Positions 45,601-60,600 of a DNA stretch of 64,000 bases are shown here, one piece after another (within the stretch, counting starts at the first letter, position 1; every line of letters begins with the position of its first letter). This DNA comes from Heterohyrax brucei. Its lineage: Eukaryota > Chordata > Mammalia > Hyracoidea > Procaviidae. Below the pieces are notes generated by a model. It was not told where the DNA came from. It made no database searches and saw only the letters and a program-made list of their open reading frames with translations. The stretch lies in NCBI GenBank assembly GCA_028571685.1, contig CM053162.1:47154851-47218850 (forward strand), read 5' to 3'. The translations under genes and the position numbers were made by a program.

Positions 45601-48600
45601 GTTCTTTAAATTTTAAAATATGATCCATGAAAAATGTAAGAGGGGAGGTGAGAAGATACCAGATTTTGAATTTATGTCAACACCTAAACAAGGGCACAAA
45701 AACTGAAGCTGATACAATATGCTGACTTAAATTATTATTAATATAAACCAAAAAAAAATCAGCCTGATATTTTTTTGTTTTTTAATTCTATATATTTGTT
45801 TACTGTATGTTAGTGTCTCGCTGAGACCTTAGACTTTATTACCATGTTATCATGGCCTGATCCCCTTATTTCTTATATAAAATGTCAATTACAGTGGGTC
45901 TTATTTTCACTGATACCGTAACGGAGTGCCATCACATTCAGGAGGAAGCCATGCAGATCTTTATTTGGCCTTACACAGTTTGTCTTACTATGAGGAGAGA
46001 GGAGGGAACGTGGTTTTTGCAGAGTCATCGCACCTAACAGCAGAGACTCTACATTAAGAATGATAGCTTTTTTAAATAATACTTTAGAAGAAAGAAGTAA
46101 TCAAAAGGACAGGGGTCACCAGTTACTGTAAATTCTTCAGATGGCCTACGGATCAGGTTATACAGAATGTAGTGGTAAAGTTTAGAGTTTCTTTTAGTGA
46201 ATTATTTGTGAACAGGCCAGCATTGTTGGTCCTATCTGGGCAGTGTTTGGCAGGACTTCCAGGAACTGTAAGATTATGATGCATCTGAAATACGAGTTAG
46301 GGTTTACCTCTTTGGATATTTATTTGAGGTATCTAGGAAGATGGTAATGGGTGATAGAGATTTGCTACTTGCTAGTGCTCTGCTGTTGAGCATAGAGAAT
46401 TGACTTACACAGTGACTGAAAATATAAACTGAAACTTAACCTTCTGTGTTAATTTTTTTAAGACTTACACAATAGTGAGTTATCCTGACCTTTGTCTTAT
46501 TATGTTACAAAGAAAATTGAATGGGACACCTTAATTTGAGCTTTTTCATTTTTTAAAGCTCTTTTCTATTGGGAAATTGGTGAGATTCTTTATTCTCCTT
46601 TTGTGTACTCCTTTTGTTCTTACTAAAGTCATTAAATTCAACCTCAAATGAACTTGGACTTAAAATTTAACAAATGATAGTGGCAAGGATAAGCTGCTTC
46701 CTAATGAAGTTAAAGGTAATACTTTTTATGCAGTAGCAGGGTTTTTAGAGAAAGATGGCTTTTTTTAATCTATTTTAACAGACAGTAAAAATTTTTTTGA
46801 TATTAAGATATATCATGTATAGCTATTTTTATTCTCCAGGATAGGCACAAATAATTACACATTACTTTACTCTCACTTTCTTGCTTTTTAAAACTAGCTG
46901 ATAGAAATCAGACTTAAACCCAATAAGGCATTTTTGCCAAGGAATTTCCCCGGTACCATTTGCTCATATGGTTTGTCATTCCGTGTTCTGTTGGCTCAGT
47001 TCTGTTCAGTCTGCTCAGTCCCAGACTTTTCAAATTACATAGTTCTCTCAGTAGAAAACAGGAAAAGGGAGCTGTCAGATTTAACGTAAGTTCTAGAACT
47101 TGGGGGAAAAAACAACCCTGAACAATCTAACTCTCAGCCAACCCAGCTAGACCTTTTTCCATAATGAAAGTTCTTAAATTCAGTCATGCATTCAAGAAAC
47201 TTGACATTTTGAAATTCCTGTGCCTGGTATGCTTTTTGTATCTTGTTAGCTAAAATGTGGCGGTAAACCAAAAAAGGTGAAATTTTTTAATTGCTTAATG
47301 AATTCATTTTCATTCAGGAGTGATGACTGTCCATATTAATTTGGCCCTAATTATTAATTCCATAAAATAATAGTCGTACTGCCTCTGACCTCTACCTAAT
47401 TTGTCTCTATTGCTTGTATGTTTCACGATTTCAGTGAGGATTTTATTTAGGCCTTTTCTGACTCTCACTTCTACCTTCTCTTTCTTCACCTTTCTTGACC
47501 TGTTGAAGTAGAATAACAAAAAGATGGTAAGTGAGGTTACACACATGCTCTCTGTTTGTTTTCCACTTTTGCTTGGTGGGACAGTAGTTGTTGTCTTGTG
47601 TCCCTTTAGTATTGGGGTGGGGGGTAATTCCATATTTTTATTTTAAATACTTTGATTTTTTAACCTTTTTCATTGCTTCAGTTTAGTAGCAACTAATTAA
47701 GCCCTTTACTTTCCTGATTTCATACAGTGGACCAAACAAGAACTAATTACTAACATAGTTTTGAATTGTTTTCCTTTTGTTTCTCATAGATGAATGCTTA
47801 TAATTAAATGGAATGTGGTGTGCATAATATTAGAAACCAAGTGGCTTTATATAGGATACGTATGAACCAGAAAAGCGGGGTGATGTTGTTACATTTGGAT
47901 AAATCTGCGTTATCACCAGTGTAAATTGAACCTTGCCTGTCGTTGTCTGTGTATGTATTTGCATCCAGTATGGGTTTAATAAACTGAGTAAAATCTTAGA
48001 AGTGAATGAGCTTATAGAAGAAAAAAAGGAAGCAGAGAGACTGACTTGTTTCCTTTGCTTTCCTTGTTGATAAGCAGATATTACGACGTTATTCAGGATA
48101 AATAAGAAGAGAGGCATTTGTAAGGAGGCCCTTCCACAAACAACAGATTGTTTCCCCCCCAAAATAAGTACTATATAGTGCCTTTTTCTCTAGAAGCTTG
48201 CTGAGCTTTTCCCTGTAGACTTTTTAAATTACATTTCTCTGTGATAGTCTACTTGCTTCTGTAGTATTTTCAGTTTTGGAAGCATTTTTGACAAAGATGA
48301 GTGTCAGGCATTTCTAGTGATATGGTATATTTTAACTAGTAACAGTAACTCGTGGACTTTCATTTGTGGTTTAAAGTTGTATTTTCTCTATTTTCTAATG
48401 TTGAGGTGATCTTGTTCAAATGATCCTTGGTAAATATAACCTATACTGCCTGCTTTTCCTAAACTATAAATGCCTTTGAAACAGTGTTGCACAGTTACTT
48501 TGATTTTTCATTCTCTCAGGTAATACGATTAACAGTTGAGGACTGAGTGTCCAGTGGTGAGGCAGGTGGTAAAACCTTAAGGCTTTATCTGATGACAGCT

Positions 48601-51600
48601 TGTTTCAGAGGTTTGAGGGCAGTTTTTGAAAGTTGAAGTGTTCTAGGGAAAATTGTATGTTGTAGGGTTTTTGATTAAAATTTAGATACAGATAAAATTT
48701 TGAACTAGGTAACTTGAGATACTAAATACTGAAGAACTTCTGCCTTTCTCAAGTTAGTACTTTTTTCCTTAGGTTTTAGTTTTCATCTTTGTCCAGCGGG
48801 ATGATAGAATGTTCAGTGCTGGACATTTCTTTGAGCTAATCTTTATGGTATATATGGTCCTAGAAGTAGAGAAAGGAGGCATTTATTTTGAGTTGGTGTT
48901 GAGTCAGATATGCATAGGATTGTCTTGCCTGGACTGAAAAGTAAATAGTAAATATCCTAATCAGACTTAATACATGTTGGTTGAAATTAAGTAATGAATA
49001 TATGTTGATTATATAAGTCTAGTCTATTAAGTTGTGCAACCCAAAGAAAATATTAAATTTGGATGCATTGCAAAGTAAGTGACAAAATCGTTTATTAAAT
49101 TAGATTTGTTAATAGCCCAAGGTGATATATGCACCTAAAGGTATAGATTTTTGCCCCACCATTGTATTAAGAAAGGTTGAAAAAATACAGCACAGTTGAA
49201 AGAATTTTACAGCAAAACCCATATGTTCATCACATAGATTCTGTCATTAATATTTTCTGTGCTGATTTATCACTTACTGTTCCTTTTTCAGATCATCTTG
49301 GTTTTAGATGTATTTCAAAACAAATTGTAAATGTTATATAAAGTAAAAAAAAGCCAAGCAAACCCATTGTCACTGAGTCGATTCCCACTTATAGCAGCCC
49401 TACAAGACCGAGGAGAAGTGCTCCATAGCCTTTCCAAAGAATGACGACTGGATTGAACTGCTGACCTTTTGGCTGGCAGCTGTGTCTCTCACCCACCAAG
49501 GCTCCGTCGAAATGGATTCTCCTTAAATGCTTGCGTTTTTGCATTGTGGACTGAAGTCTACAAATGCAGAGTTTTAGTTGTACATTTTGCTTATAAATGA
49601 TTCTAAATAGTTAATATTTAAGAAATTTGATTAATAAGTGATGGTAAATTAACTTTATAAGCATTAATTGCAGCAGACGTATCAGTGAGCACTTCTGACA
49701 CTGTGCTTTGTTTTCCTTTTGTATTGCTGCTTTGAGTAGATTTGCCAGAAATCTGTTTATTTTGTGAAAGGATCCTGACCTTGCTTTTAGCTTTGAGGGT
49801 TTTTTTTTTTTAATTAAGTTTTTAACATATTTTTTTCAAGTCTCCATCTTAAAACATGTTAATTTTGCTGTTACTTTTCTTCATTTCCCAGTGTTTTAAA
49901 CTTGAAGTATTATAATAAAGAGCTCTTTCTGATACTAGGTGTTTTTTCTTAATTAAATTCGTTAGTACCTCTGGGAATTAATGTTATTTAATATCTTGGC
50001 TAGTTGATATCTAAAATAAGTTTAAATTCCAGGACATCGTTAGCCTCATGATACATGCAAAGTTTGGCTTTTCAGATGTGGGTCATCTGAGGTATGCTTT
50101 CATTGGAGACCAGACTTGTGAGTACTCAGCTTCAGCTGTGACAGACGGTTTCCCAGCATTGTGCTTGAACCCAGAAAAGATCGCTCAGGAGAAAATTTTA
50201 ATGGAGGCTTGTTTCCCTTTTTATCATTTCTAGGGATTCTTACTCATCTTGGTGAGATCTATGTATAGAAACTTAATATAAATTCTAATTCAGACATTTG
50301 TAGAAAAAAGTTTGTGAAATTTGTAAGTTAATTGGTGCATATATGCATAATTATGGCATAATAATCATTTTAGCTTTTTTTAGCTTCTTTCATTATACTT
50401 TGTAGAACTGTATCATTTTGATAGTGAGTACAAAGAAGTGTGCTGCATGCTTTGAGCATTTTTCTACGAGTTTTTTTGTTTAGTTTTGTTTTGTTTTCCC
50501 CTGATGTGCTATGTCACATATCACAGGCCTTATTTTTTGAACATTTGAGCAAAAGAAACAGAAGAAACCTTATTCAGAACCTTCCCAAACATGAAAGTGT
50601 GGGTTTTGTTAGTGCTAACATTCTTGTTTTGGAAGCATATATGTTAAAGGTAAGGCCAGCTTAATTGATTTAAACCACACTGTACGTAAAGATTTATTAC
50701 TTGTGCTTAAACTTTGCAAGACATTTTTCTTGAAAGAAGAGTTTTAACTTATAGAATGAAAAACTTTATCTGAAAGTGCTAGAAGTATTAAAGATAATTA
50801 TTTCCTAATTTTTGGAATATCACAGGAATGTGATTTTTTTAAAGGTATTTCATGCAAAAATTTTATCTGGTTTACAGCTTTACTATTTCTGATTTTCTAG
50901 GATCTTATGGTTGGTGATGAGGCAAGTGAGTTACGCTCCATGTTAGAAGTGAACTACCCTATGGAAAATGGCATAGTCCGAAATTGGGACGATATGAAAC
51001 ACCTGTGGGACTACACATTTGGGCCAGAGAAACTTAACATAGATACCAGAAACTGTAAAATCTTACTCACAGAACCTCCTATGAACCCGACTAAAAACAG
51101 AGAAAAGATCGTAGAGGTAAGTTTTTAGATGGGATGCCCATATGTTTCTGTAATAGAACATTAAAGCAAAGATTACTTTGTCTCAGACCGTTGTTGCTAT
51201 AGATAAAGGAAATGAAAATAACTGTTGTTTTTCCCCAGATCCTACTTAGGTGTACCTACTCAGTGCTAGTTATTGTTCTGAGTAGGATGTATCAGTAAAT
51301 AAAACTCTTCTGTCCCAAGCTCGTTGTTTAGCAGGGGAAAACAGGTAAGAAGAAAATAATGTTAATTAAATGGTTTGTTAGAAGGCGATAGGTGCTAAAG
51401 GAAATAGATGTAAGATTAAACGAGATGAGACGTGAAGGGGTTGCAGTTGTGTGCAGGGTGTGTGTAGTTGCAGGCCCCGTGAGAAGGTGATTTTTAAACA
51501 AGTTTAGGGAGTTAGCTGGGAAGTAGGAGGGAAGAGCATTCCAGGGAAAGGGAGAGCCAGTGTGGCACCATAGAGGTGGGTGAGGGGAACGCAGTAGGAT

Positions 51601-54600
51601 ACAAGGTCCCTTGAGTAGTAAGGGGACACCTATCTAGGGCCTTGGAGACACTTAAAGGGAATTAGGCTTCCACTCGGAGTCAAATGAGGGAGTGGTGGCT
51701 ATTACAGGGAAGTGACAGGCTCAGGTTTCAGTTTCTCCAGCCTGCTATTTTGAGAATAGACTGAAACAGGGCAGAAGAAGAGCCCAAGAAATGAGTTTGG
51801 AGCAGGATAGTAACAGTGCAAGTAGTGGGAAGTGGCCAGATGGTGGAGGTATTTGGGAGGTAGGGCTAGTAGTTTTCTGATGGGTAAGGTATGGTATTAG
51901 AAGGGTGTGCGACCCCAGTGACTCCAGAGGTGTTACCCCATCACCTCAGGCAGAAAAGCCGAGCTAGGTAGAACAGGATTTGGGGAAAGTGAGCAGGACT
52001 TCTTCAGTTTTAGATGTGTTAATTTTCTAGTCCTCATTAGACATCCAAGTGGATAGTCCCGTAGATAGAATTGAGTATATGAGACCAGGATGCAGGAGAA
52101 AGACCTGGAGCTCTGAGACAGGAGATGAAAACTGAAAGTCGTCAAGATAGAGGTAATGTGATTTTCCAAAGAAGCAAAAGCAGACAAGGATCGGCTTTGT
52201 TTCGTTTAGTTAGATGTGCATTGCTGTCAAGTCGACTCTGGCTTCTGGCAACTCTAGAAGACAGAGTAGCATTGCTCCTCAGAGTTTCATGGGAGCCCCT
52301 GGTGGATTCCAGCTGCCGACCTTGTGGGTTAGCAGCCTTAGCTCCTAACCGCTCTGACACCAGGATTTCTTTTTGTTACACAGGAAGTAGAAACTTAAGT
52401 AACTTTTTGTGTGTTAATAGCTTTCCAGTTATTTTATGAAATGTAAGTATTTTGCTTTACTCTTGTAAACGTATTTAGATGTTGACAAAAATTTTAGAAG
52501 GAATTCTAGGAGACATTTTTGCTAGATAGTGTTGTAAAAGTCCAAATTCAAGCTCAAATTTTGAATTCAGAGTTTTAGTTTCAGAATCCATGTCATTCCT
52601 TCTGGTTGATATTTTAGTACTCTTACTTGTTTGTGCGTGCAACATTTGATTATGACTGATAATGCCCTACTTCAATCTCATCTAAAAAGGTTTTGGTACT
52701 TTTTAACGATCTTATCAATAAAAAACCAAAACCCTCTAGCCGACTTTCAAGCTGATCTCTGCAAATGCAGCACCACTTTTCCATTTTGTTCCTGTGGGGG
52801 TGGAATAAAGGAGGAAGGAATAGGCTCCAAGGCAGGATGCCTGCGTGTTTTATTGGTGTGCCTTACTAAATTTGCATTATGTTTCAGAGTTGTCAGATTT
52901 AAATTCTGTATGCTTTTCATTGTGGGCGGTTGTAACATTTTTAAATTCCTGAATGTTCAGAGCTGTAGTTAGCCATGCTACTCAAGGAGAGGCAACGGGA
53001 CAGTCATTTAGGGTGTTCCCACCCATCCTGGAGCGTGAGTGTGATCTGAAGGGCTGGAGGTGGCCCCCTCCCCCAGCAACAGCCTCGCCTCAGCTAGAGA
53101 TGGGGGACTCAGCAGCTAAACAGGTTCTGTATCTGTCAATCATCTGAAACTAACTATTTTTGACTTGCTGCCTTCCCATTTTACTCTGTCTTCTTTTCTG
53201 TCCCCTTCTCCTCTTGAGGGTAGAGCTATGGACTTGGCCCAGATTAGGGAAGAGAGGTGGGAGCCCAGCAGTTACCCAACTTCTGCAGTTTGTATCTCCG
53301 TTAATATGTCTTTCCCTTAGGGAAATCTCAGTTAATAAAGGCTTGCTTGAATGCTTTCAGCTTTCTTTCACTGTAATTAGCCATTTACTGAAACACTGAA
53401 ATGTCTTTACTTTGTAGCACTTGAGAAATGCTGGGGGATGCATGGTGGGGGGACGGCTCTTGCAGGTATCCAAAACTCTGTCCTCAGAATTGGAGCTCTG
53501 TGGCACCAGTGCTTTAGGGGCAGGAAGAGCTGATGGATCCGTTGTTTCTGTTTGGGTAACTTATCCATTCTGTCACCTTAAGGAAAGCATGTAGATTATT
53601 TTGTGTTTGCATCACACTTAAAGATGTATTAAGTTTCTAAATAGTAATTTTTTTTTTCTTTGTATTTTCAGGTCATGTTTGAAACTTACCAGTTTTCTGG
53701 TGTGTATGTAGCCATCCAGGCAGTCTTGACCTTGTATGCTCAAGGTAGGTAATACACAACTTTAGAAAGTCAATTTTATTAAGTACAGAATTTGTAAGTA
53801 TATATTATGTCAAAGAAATTTGACTTTCCAATAATCTATTTATAAATCCTAGAAAAGCACATTATGTATCACACTTTCCTTATTTTCACAGTTTATAAAA
53901 TGTGTCAGATAAAATAGCATATACATCTTATCTCCTCTGTTAAGGAATGAAGGATATAAATAAGTAAATAGAGACTTCCTTTTTTTTTTTTTTGGATGGG
54001 TTAGCAGGAGGTACTCTTTTCAAGGCTATTTCAAAGTAATCTTTGTTCCGTAGAAATTAATAATGGAATTTGTCCTCAGAATTGGCTGAAGTAGTAAAAA
54101 ACAATACACAGATTCAGAAAGATACGTATGAATTCGTGCCTGTTGGATACAGAGTAGTTTGAATAAAGAGGAGAAGGTAGACACTTGAGAGTACATTCCT
54201 GACTTTTAAGGTGGATTTAGTGGAAAGGGCTCCCATGTCCTCTTGGTATTGCTGTTATGTCTGCCTTCCTCTCTGCCCGGGAATGAACTACTAGCAGTGT
54301 GGAATGCACTCTATTTTCCTGTGGTCTTACTAGTTCAACAGGAATTGTAATTGAGAACTTTTGGGACTGTCAAATCTGTGTCAGCCAGTTCCTTAAGGCC
54401 CTCAAGGAATTGAGTGTCTTATGGAAAAGAAATACATAAAATAGATTTTTTTGATTCATTGTGTCACAGAGGGCTACACCTCAAGTCTTAGTATTTAAGC
54501 AGTGTATCTGACATATTATATAGAAATAATACATTCCATTGCTTTGGTTGCTTGTTTCACAACTTGAAACAGACTTTTTAATATTATGGTTATCCATCTG

Positions 54601-57600
54601 ATTCCACATGAGTGACTTTTTTTCCATGTTAGCAAAAATCAACTCTCGTAAATACATACTGGGTTATCTCAAGTACTCCACGTAGATACTTAGAAAATAC
54701 TTGAAGGAAATTAAATTTTACAGAGTAGTTATTCATTCACCAAATGTAACGTGCCTATACTCTGTTTAGTGCAAAAGATATCATAGGAAGTAACATAGAC
54801 ATGGTTTCCTTGCTATATGTTATTACAGTCCAGCCCTAATTTTTCCTTTGAAAGAGAAATCAAAAATCACTTTTTACTTTGTAAAAGGGTAAAGAATTCC
54901 TTGTCTGCATCTAACGAAAACCACTGCAGTGTGGTCGATTCCAGCTCACAGAGACCCTATAGGACAGTGTACAACTGCCCTATAGTTTCCACGGAGCACC
55001 CAGTGGATTTGAACTGCCGGTCTTTTGGTTAGTAGACATAGCACTTAGCCACTATACCACAGGGTTTCCTGTCTGCATCTAGGTGATTTTATTTCATTTT
55101 TAAAAAATAACCTACAGGAATTGTTTTTAGAAAAAACTCGGGGGAAAAACACATATTACTATGTTTTTACATAGTAATGTACACATTGTGTTTTTTGCCA
55201 TAATGTGTGCATCATGCTGTTTTCATAAGAGCTGGGCCTCACATTATTTGTGTGTGTGTGCATTGCTTGTGTGGATATATTATTTGGGAAAAATCAGGTA
55301 ATAATTTTGAGTCTAAATTTGAAATCCATAGTAAGTCCCATTTTAGGAGGGTGGTCAGAGGGATAGTTCAGCTGAAATACATTTTTGCTTAAATTGTGTT
55401 TGCATAAAATTGACTTCATCTCTGTTCAACAGGAAAATATCCTGTCAGTTCTTGATATTTAGCTGTTTTTGTTTAACTACTGAATCCTTAATTTTGGGAA
55501 GTGGTAGGTAGCCCAGTAATATTAATCAAAATAATGCCAAGACATTGTAAAATTCTACGTTTTCTAAAGAAGTGAAAAAGTAAGAAAGAAGCACTGGGAG
55601 CTGTGAAAGGTTTTTGAGTAAGAGAAGTAGCCTGGTGATTTAGGACGCTGTGTATGGCTACGTGGTACAGAGGATAACTGAAATTATGAAATTGAAGCTG
55701 GAGGTTAGTGTAGTCCGAAAGAAAAATGAATGCAAGATAAGAATGAGAGCGAGCCTCAAGGAGGCGTCAGGAGTTTAAGTAGAGAGCAGAGATAATCCAG
55801 TAAAGCAAGAGTGTGGTGCTAAGGTGAGTCAGTGCCTGCAGAGCAAGGCTTGTGTATAACCTGATGGGGTGGGAGACAGCTGGGGGTGGGCGGAGGGAGC
55901 TTCTTAAGAAATTAAATCCCTGCTTTCCATGATGAGAGTATTTTTGAATTAGTGATGTTGTGGAGTCATGTTTTGTTTTTTGCAACGGAAACTGTTGTTT
56001 AAAAGAACACTGCATTACAAGATGCTCACTGAATTTTATGAGGCTTACAGGATCATTGTATCAGCTTCAGAAGGAGGTAGTCTGAGTAATGTAGTATATT
56101 CAGATTGTAATGTATTACCTATTCTCAGCTTTACATGTAATGGCAGGTGGCTCAAATAGCTAATCTAAAATGTATTTATTTCATTCGTAAAATGAAGTGT
56201 ATTCAAGGACACATCATGACCATTAGATACTACAGTGCATGCAAGGTTGCATTATTAGAAAGAGATGCTGTTCGGAGACCAGATGTTAAAGCAAATTAAA
56301 GAGAATGCGTATTCTGGTTTAAACAGTTTTTTCTGCTGAAACAAACGTGTGAGTCATAAAAGGTTTTCCCCCTTAGCCCTGGTGCAAAAGGTGAATCACT
56401 AATTTTTGTAGCCATTTCTATGTTTTAAATAGCATATGTGGGAAATAGAGTTGCTAGAATCAGCTGCTGCTTTGTGTCCTTTTATGATACAGTTTAAACG
56501 ATACTGTATTTTTTATTTATTGTGGTTAAGTGAAAATTTACAGTCCAAGACAATTTGCCATAAAAACCCCAGGCACTGGCCTCTCTGCAACTATGTCTGC
56601 TCTCCTTACGTGATAGAATATTTTATTAAAAATTTGCCTCTGCCTTAACAAAATTTGCCTTTCTGGTTGTGGGTAAATAATTTGTGATCTTTAGCTAGCC
56701 AGAACTAATTGTTCCCAGATTTGTACCTATAAACATTTTTCAAGTATACAGAGGTTTTGAGTATTATGTTAGTTGTCTTGTGTTGCTACAACAGAAATCC
56801 TGTAAATGGGCTCCTTTAATGAACATAAGTTAATTTTATGACAGCATAGGAGACTAGAAGTCCGAATTTTGGGCACTGGCTCTAGGGGAAGGCTCTCTGT
56901 CTGCTCTGGGGAAGGTCCTTGTCTCTTTTTTAGTTTTTATGGGGGGCATTCCTTGGTGATCTTGTGGCATGTGTCTTGCCCTGCATGTGCTTGGCTGCTT
57001 AATCTGTTCTTGCATGCCTCTAAAGTGATTGACTTATGACATACTCTGCGCTAATACTTCCTCATTACATAGCAAAGAAAACTCATTCCCAAGTGGGGTT
57101 ATAACCGCAGGTATTGGGTTTAGGATTTACAGCATGGTGTGGAGGGACACAGTTCAGTCCATAACATTCTGTCCTTTGTCCCCTCCCTCCAAAATTCGTG
57201 TGCTGCCGGCACGCAAAATTCATTCACCCTGTGATATCCCAAAAGTCTTAAAACAACCCGTAGTCCAAGATCTCGTCTTCTAAATTATCTAAATAAAAAA
57301 TGGGTAACACTTTAGGCACACTCCATCCTGGGACAGAATTCCTCTTTATCTGTGAACCTGTGAAATCCAAAATACAGGTTATCTATTTCCAAAGGACTAT
57401 AATGGAACAGTCATGGAGTAGACATTTCCATTACAAATGGGAGAAGTTGAAGACAAAGAAGGGATAACAGACACTAAACCAGTCCAAAACCCAGCAGAAC
57501 AAATTACATTAGCTCTGAAGACTTGAAAATCACCCTCTGTTCTCCCAGACCATCTGGACAATGACATCACCCTCCAGGCCCTGGGAGTGGGCCACACTCT

Positions 57601-60600
57601 CTGGATAGAAGTCCCTGGGTCCTGGGCTTCACCCTGCCTCCAGACTCACTGGCGCAGCAGCTCTGGTCTCTTAGCTGTGGGCAATCCCATTCATCTAGTC
57701 TCGTCTGAGTGCCAGCCCCATGCCCTCAGCCCCAGCAGGCTTCATTCTCCTGTCCCTTGGGCATTGCAGCCCCAGCACCATCAGAAGCTTTGGGTGGCCC
57801 CATCCTGTTGACCCACCTAACAACTCCTGAATGGAGTTAGAACTTAAGAGGCTGTGGCTCCACTCTTTGAAACTGCAGGTGCCTTGCTTCCCATGCTCCT
57901 CCCAGCAGTTCCAAACTCCACACAGCTCCAAAACCAAAAAACTGATTGTCATCAAATTGATCCTGCCTCTTTATGACACTGTAGGACAGAGCAGAACTGC
58001 CCTATAGGGTTTCTGAGGAGCAGCTGGTGGATTCAAACTGCTGACCTTTTGGTTGGCAGTCTGAGCTCTTAACCATTTTGCCACCAGGGTCCCTGCACCA
58101 CCAGGGCATCACACTGCACCAGCGATGGTCTTTTTCTTTGAGATCAAGAGACATTTGGAACCAAGTTCCTGCTTGTAGAAGTCAAGGTTGCCAGCAACTT
58201 TCCTTCACTTGGTACTCTTCCCCCTTCAGCCTAACCTGGTGGCATTTTTGCTGTGGTGGTTGAATGGATCCATCAGTCACACGCTCCAGAAAGATTGAAT
58301 CACCAAATCTTTGGTAAGAATTTAGGGCATGTATCCTTAGTTTGTACAATAGAAAATTTCCTAGTCTTGATGTTCTGGTTTCGTTTTGTACAGTTCATTT
58401 TTAAGTCCATCTTTTCTCCTCCTGCGTTCTGCTGTAAACAGCGAGAAGAAACCATGCTGTGCCTTTAAGATTTTGCTTGGTAATCTCAGCCAAATGCTGA
58501 AGTTTGTCTCTAACAAGCCCTACCTTCCACCAAACATCCGAATGTAATTTAGACAGGTTTTTCAGCACTGCATAAGAAGGACTGACCTTCACCTCTTGTC
58601 TAATCACATGTTCATCATTCGCTTTTAAAGCTTCAGCAGAAGCATACTTAGCATCCACATTTCTAGCAGTGTTCTGTTGACAATACCATATGTATTCCCT
58701 AAGATGATAAACATTGTCTTGGTACCTTGCCTTACTTTTTTTTTTTAATTTTTTTTATTATGATTTGAGTGAAAATGTACAATCCCATATAAATTTGCAT
58801 GCATGCTTATGTGCAGCTGCCCTTGTTCTCTCTGCCCAGTGACAGCATACTCCTGTCCATTCTATACATGTAGTATCCTCCTAACAATCTCCTATCCCCT
58901 CCTCTCCACCCTCTCACGTGCTTCCAGTAAGAGGTCAGCAGGGTGACGTCCTGTAGATGCATGAAACTATAAAGTGCACACATGATGTGGTCACTCTGTG
59001 GCCAAGTCCAATCCATTCCTGTCTGAAAAGTTGACCTCCATTGTGATTTATGGACAGGGTCAGCATCAGGGCCAGGGGCCGTGCTCCCAGGGGAACCCGG
59101 AGGCCCCCTGACCATCAATTTCAGTCTTTTAGTGGAGATCGCAGGGTACGCCCCATTTTATTCTTGTGTTGCCAGTGAGACTCAACTTTGTGATCCCCAT
59201 CACGGCTATCACTGGCGGTGGCTGGACACCATCCAGTTCTTCTGGTCACATGTCGATGTAGTCACCTACTCAAGTGGGTCTCTCTGTCTTCTGGGTTCTC
59301 TTTTCCCCATATCGTTTTGGTCCTTGGTGATCATCCTTTCCTGCTGAGTTGGGGCCATTTGGTGTACCTCTGATAACAGCTGGGCAGCTTTTAAGACCCC
59401 AGACACCACTCACTTATGTAGGGTGCAGAAGACTCTTGTTAGCAAAACACTAGTTATGCCAATTGGCCTTGATGTCCCCTGAGAGCATGATCCCCAGACT
59501 CTTGCCCTAGCTACTCGTGTCCTTGCAGTATTGAATTAAGATGGGAGGAGTAATTATGTTATGTTGAAGTCTAGTTAGAATTGATCTTTCTAATGTGTGC
59601 TGGCACTGATTTCACCCAACCAAATTTCTGTTGACTGTCTAATCTATACCCCACCCATGTCTTCCCTCCCTCCCCACCCTTGGAGCTGTCAGTCTTTTCT
59701 TCTGTGTGTGAGACTGTTTTAAGTTCTTATTGTAGGGGTCTCATACCATATTTGTCCTTTTGTCACTGACTACTTTCGCTTAACATAATGTCCTCCAATT
59801 GAAACCAGGTTATGAGATGCTTCGTAAAATCATCATTGTTCTTTATCATTGCGTAGTGTTCCATGAGTATAGGTGCCATAGTTTACCTATTCATTCCTCT
59901 GTTGTTGGGCATCTGGGTTGCTTGCATCTTTTTGCTATTGTGGACTGTGCTGCAGTCACCATGTGCATGTATCTGTTGATGTGAATGACCTTGATTTTGC
60001 AGTATACTCCATGCAGTGGAATTATTGGGTGAAATGGTATAGCTGTTTCCAGGTTTTTAAGGGAACGCCAGATTGCTTTCCAAAGAGGTTGCATCATTTT
60101 ACAATCCTACCAACAGTGTAGGAGAGTTCCAATTTCTACACAAAGCCTCTCCAACATTTTTTGTTTTGTGTTTGGGGGTTCATGGCCAACCTTGTTGGGA
60201 TGAGATGGTATCTCATTGTAGTTTTGATTTGAATTTCTTTAATAGCTAGTGATTGTGAGCATGTCTGCATGTGTGCTTTGGCTGCCTGGATCTCCTCTTT
60301 AGAGAAGTGTGTCCATCTCCTTTGCCCATTGCTTAATTGGATTATTTATCTTTTTCTTATTGATATTTTGTAATACCTTGTAGATTGTGGAGATCAGACG
60401 TCTGTCTGACATATAGTTGCCAAATAGTTTTTCCCTTTCTTTAGGTGGTCTGTTAATTCTTCTGATAAAGTCTTTGGATGAGCAAAAGTGTTTGATTCTT
60501 AGTAGTTCCCGTTTGGCTATTTTCTCTTCTGTTGGTTGTGCTGTGTTCGTCAGGTTTTAAAGTCTGTCTGCATTGTGTATTAAAACTTCCATTGTGGAGC

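Larger units (their letters stand above)
45557..50900 (+). other. ACTR2: ACTR2 intron 2 (5.3 kb), containing the microexon
   Basis: Long AT-rich single-copy-like sequence with the microexon at 47512-47526, one AfroSINE at 49355-49506 and two open, coding-like segments at 50033-50233 and 50527-50649. Nothing else recognised. Confidence 0.9.
51117..53671 (+). other. ACTR2: ACTR2 intron 3 (2.6 kb)
   Basis: Holds an antisense L2 and an AfroSINE (listed). The remainder from 52.4 to 53.67 kb is unassigned. Confidence 0.9.
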
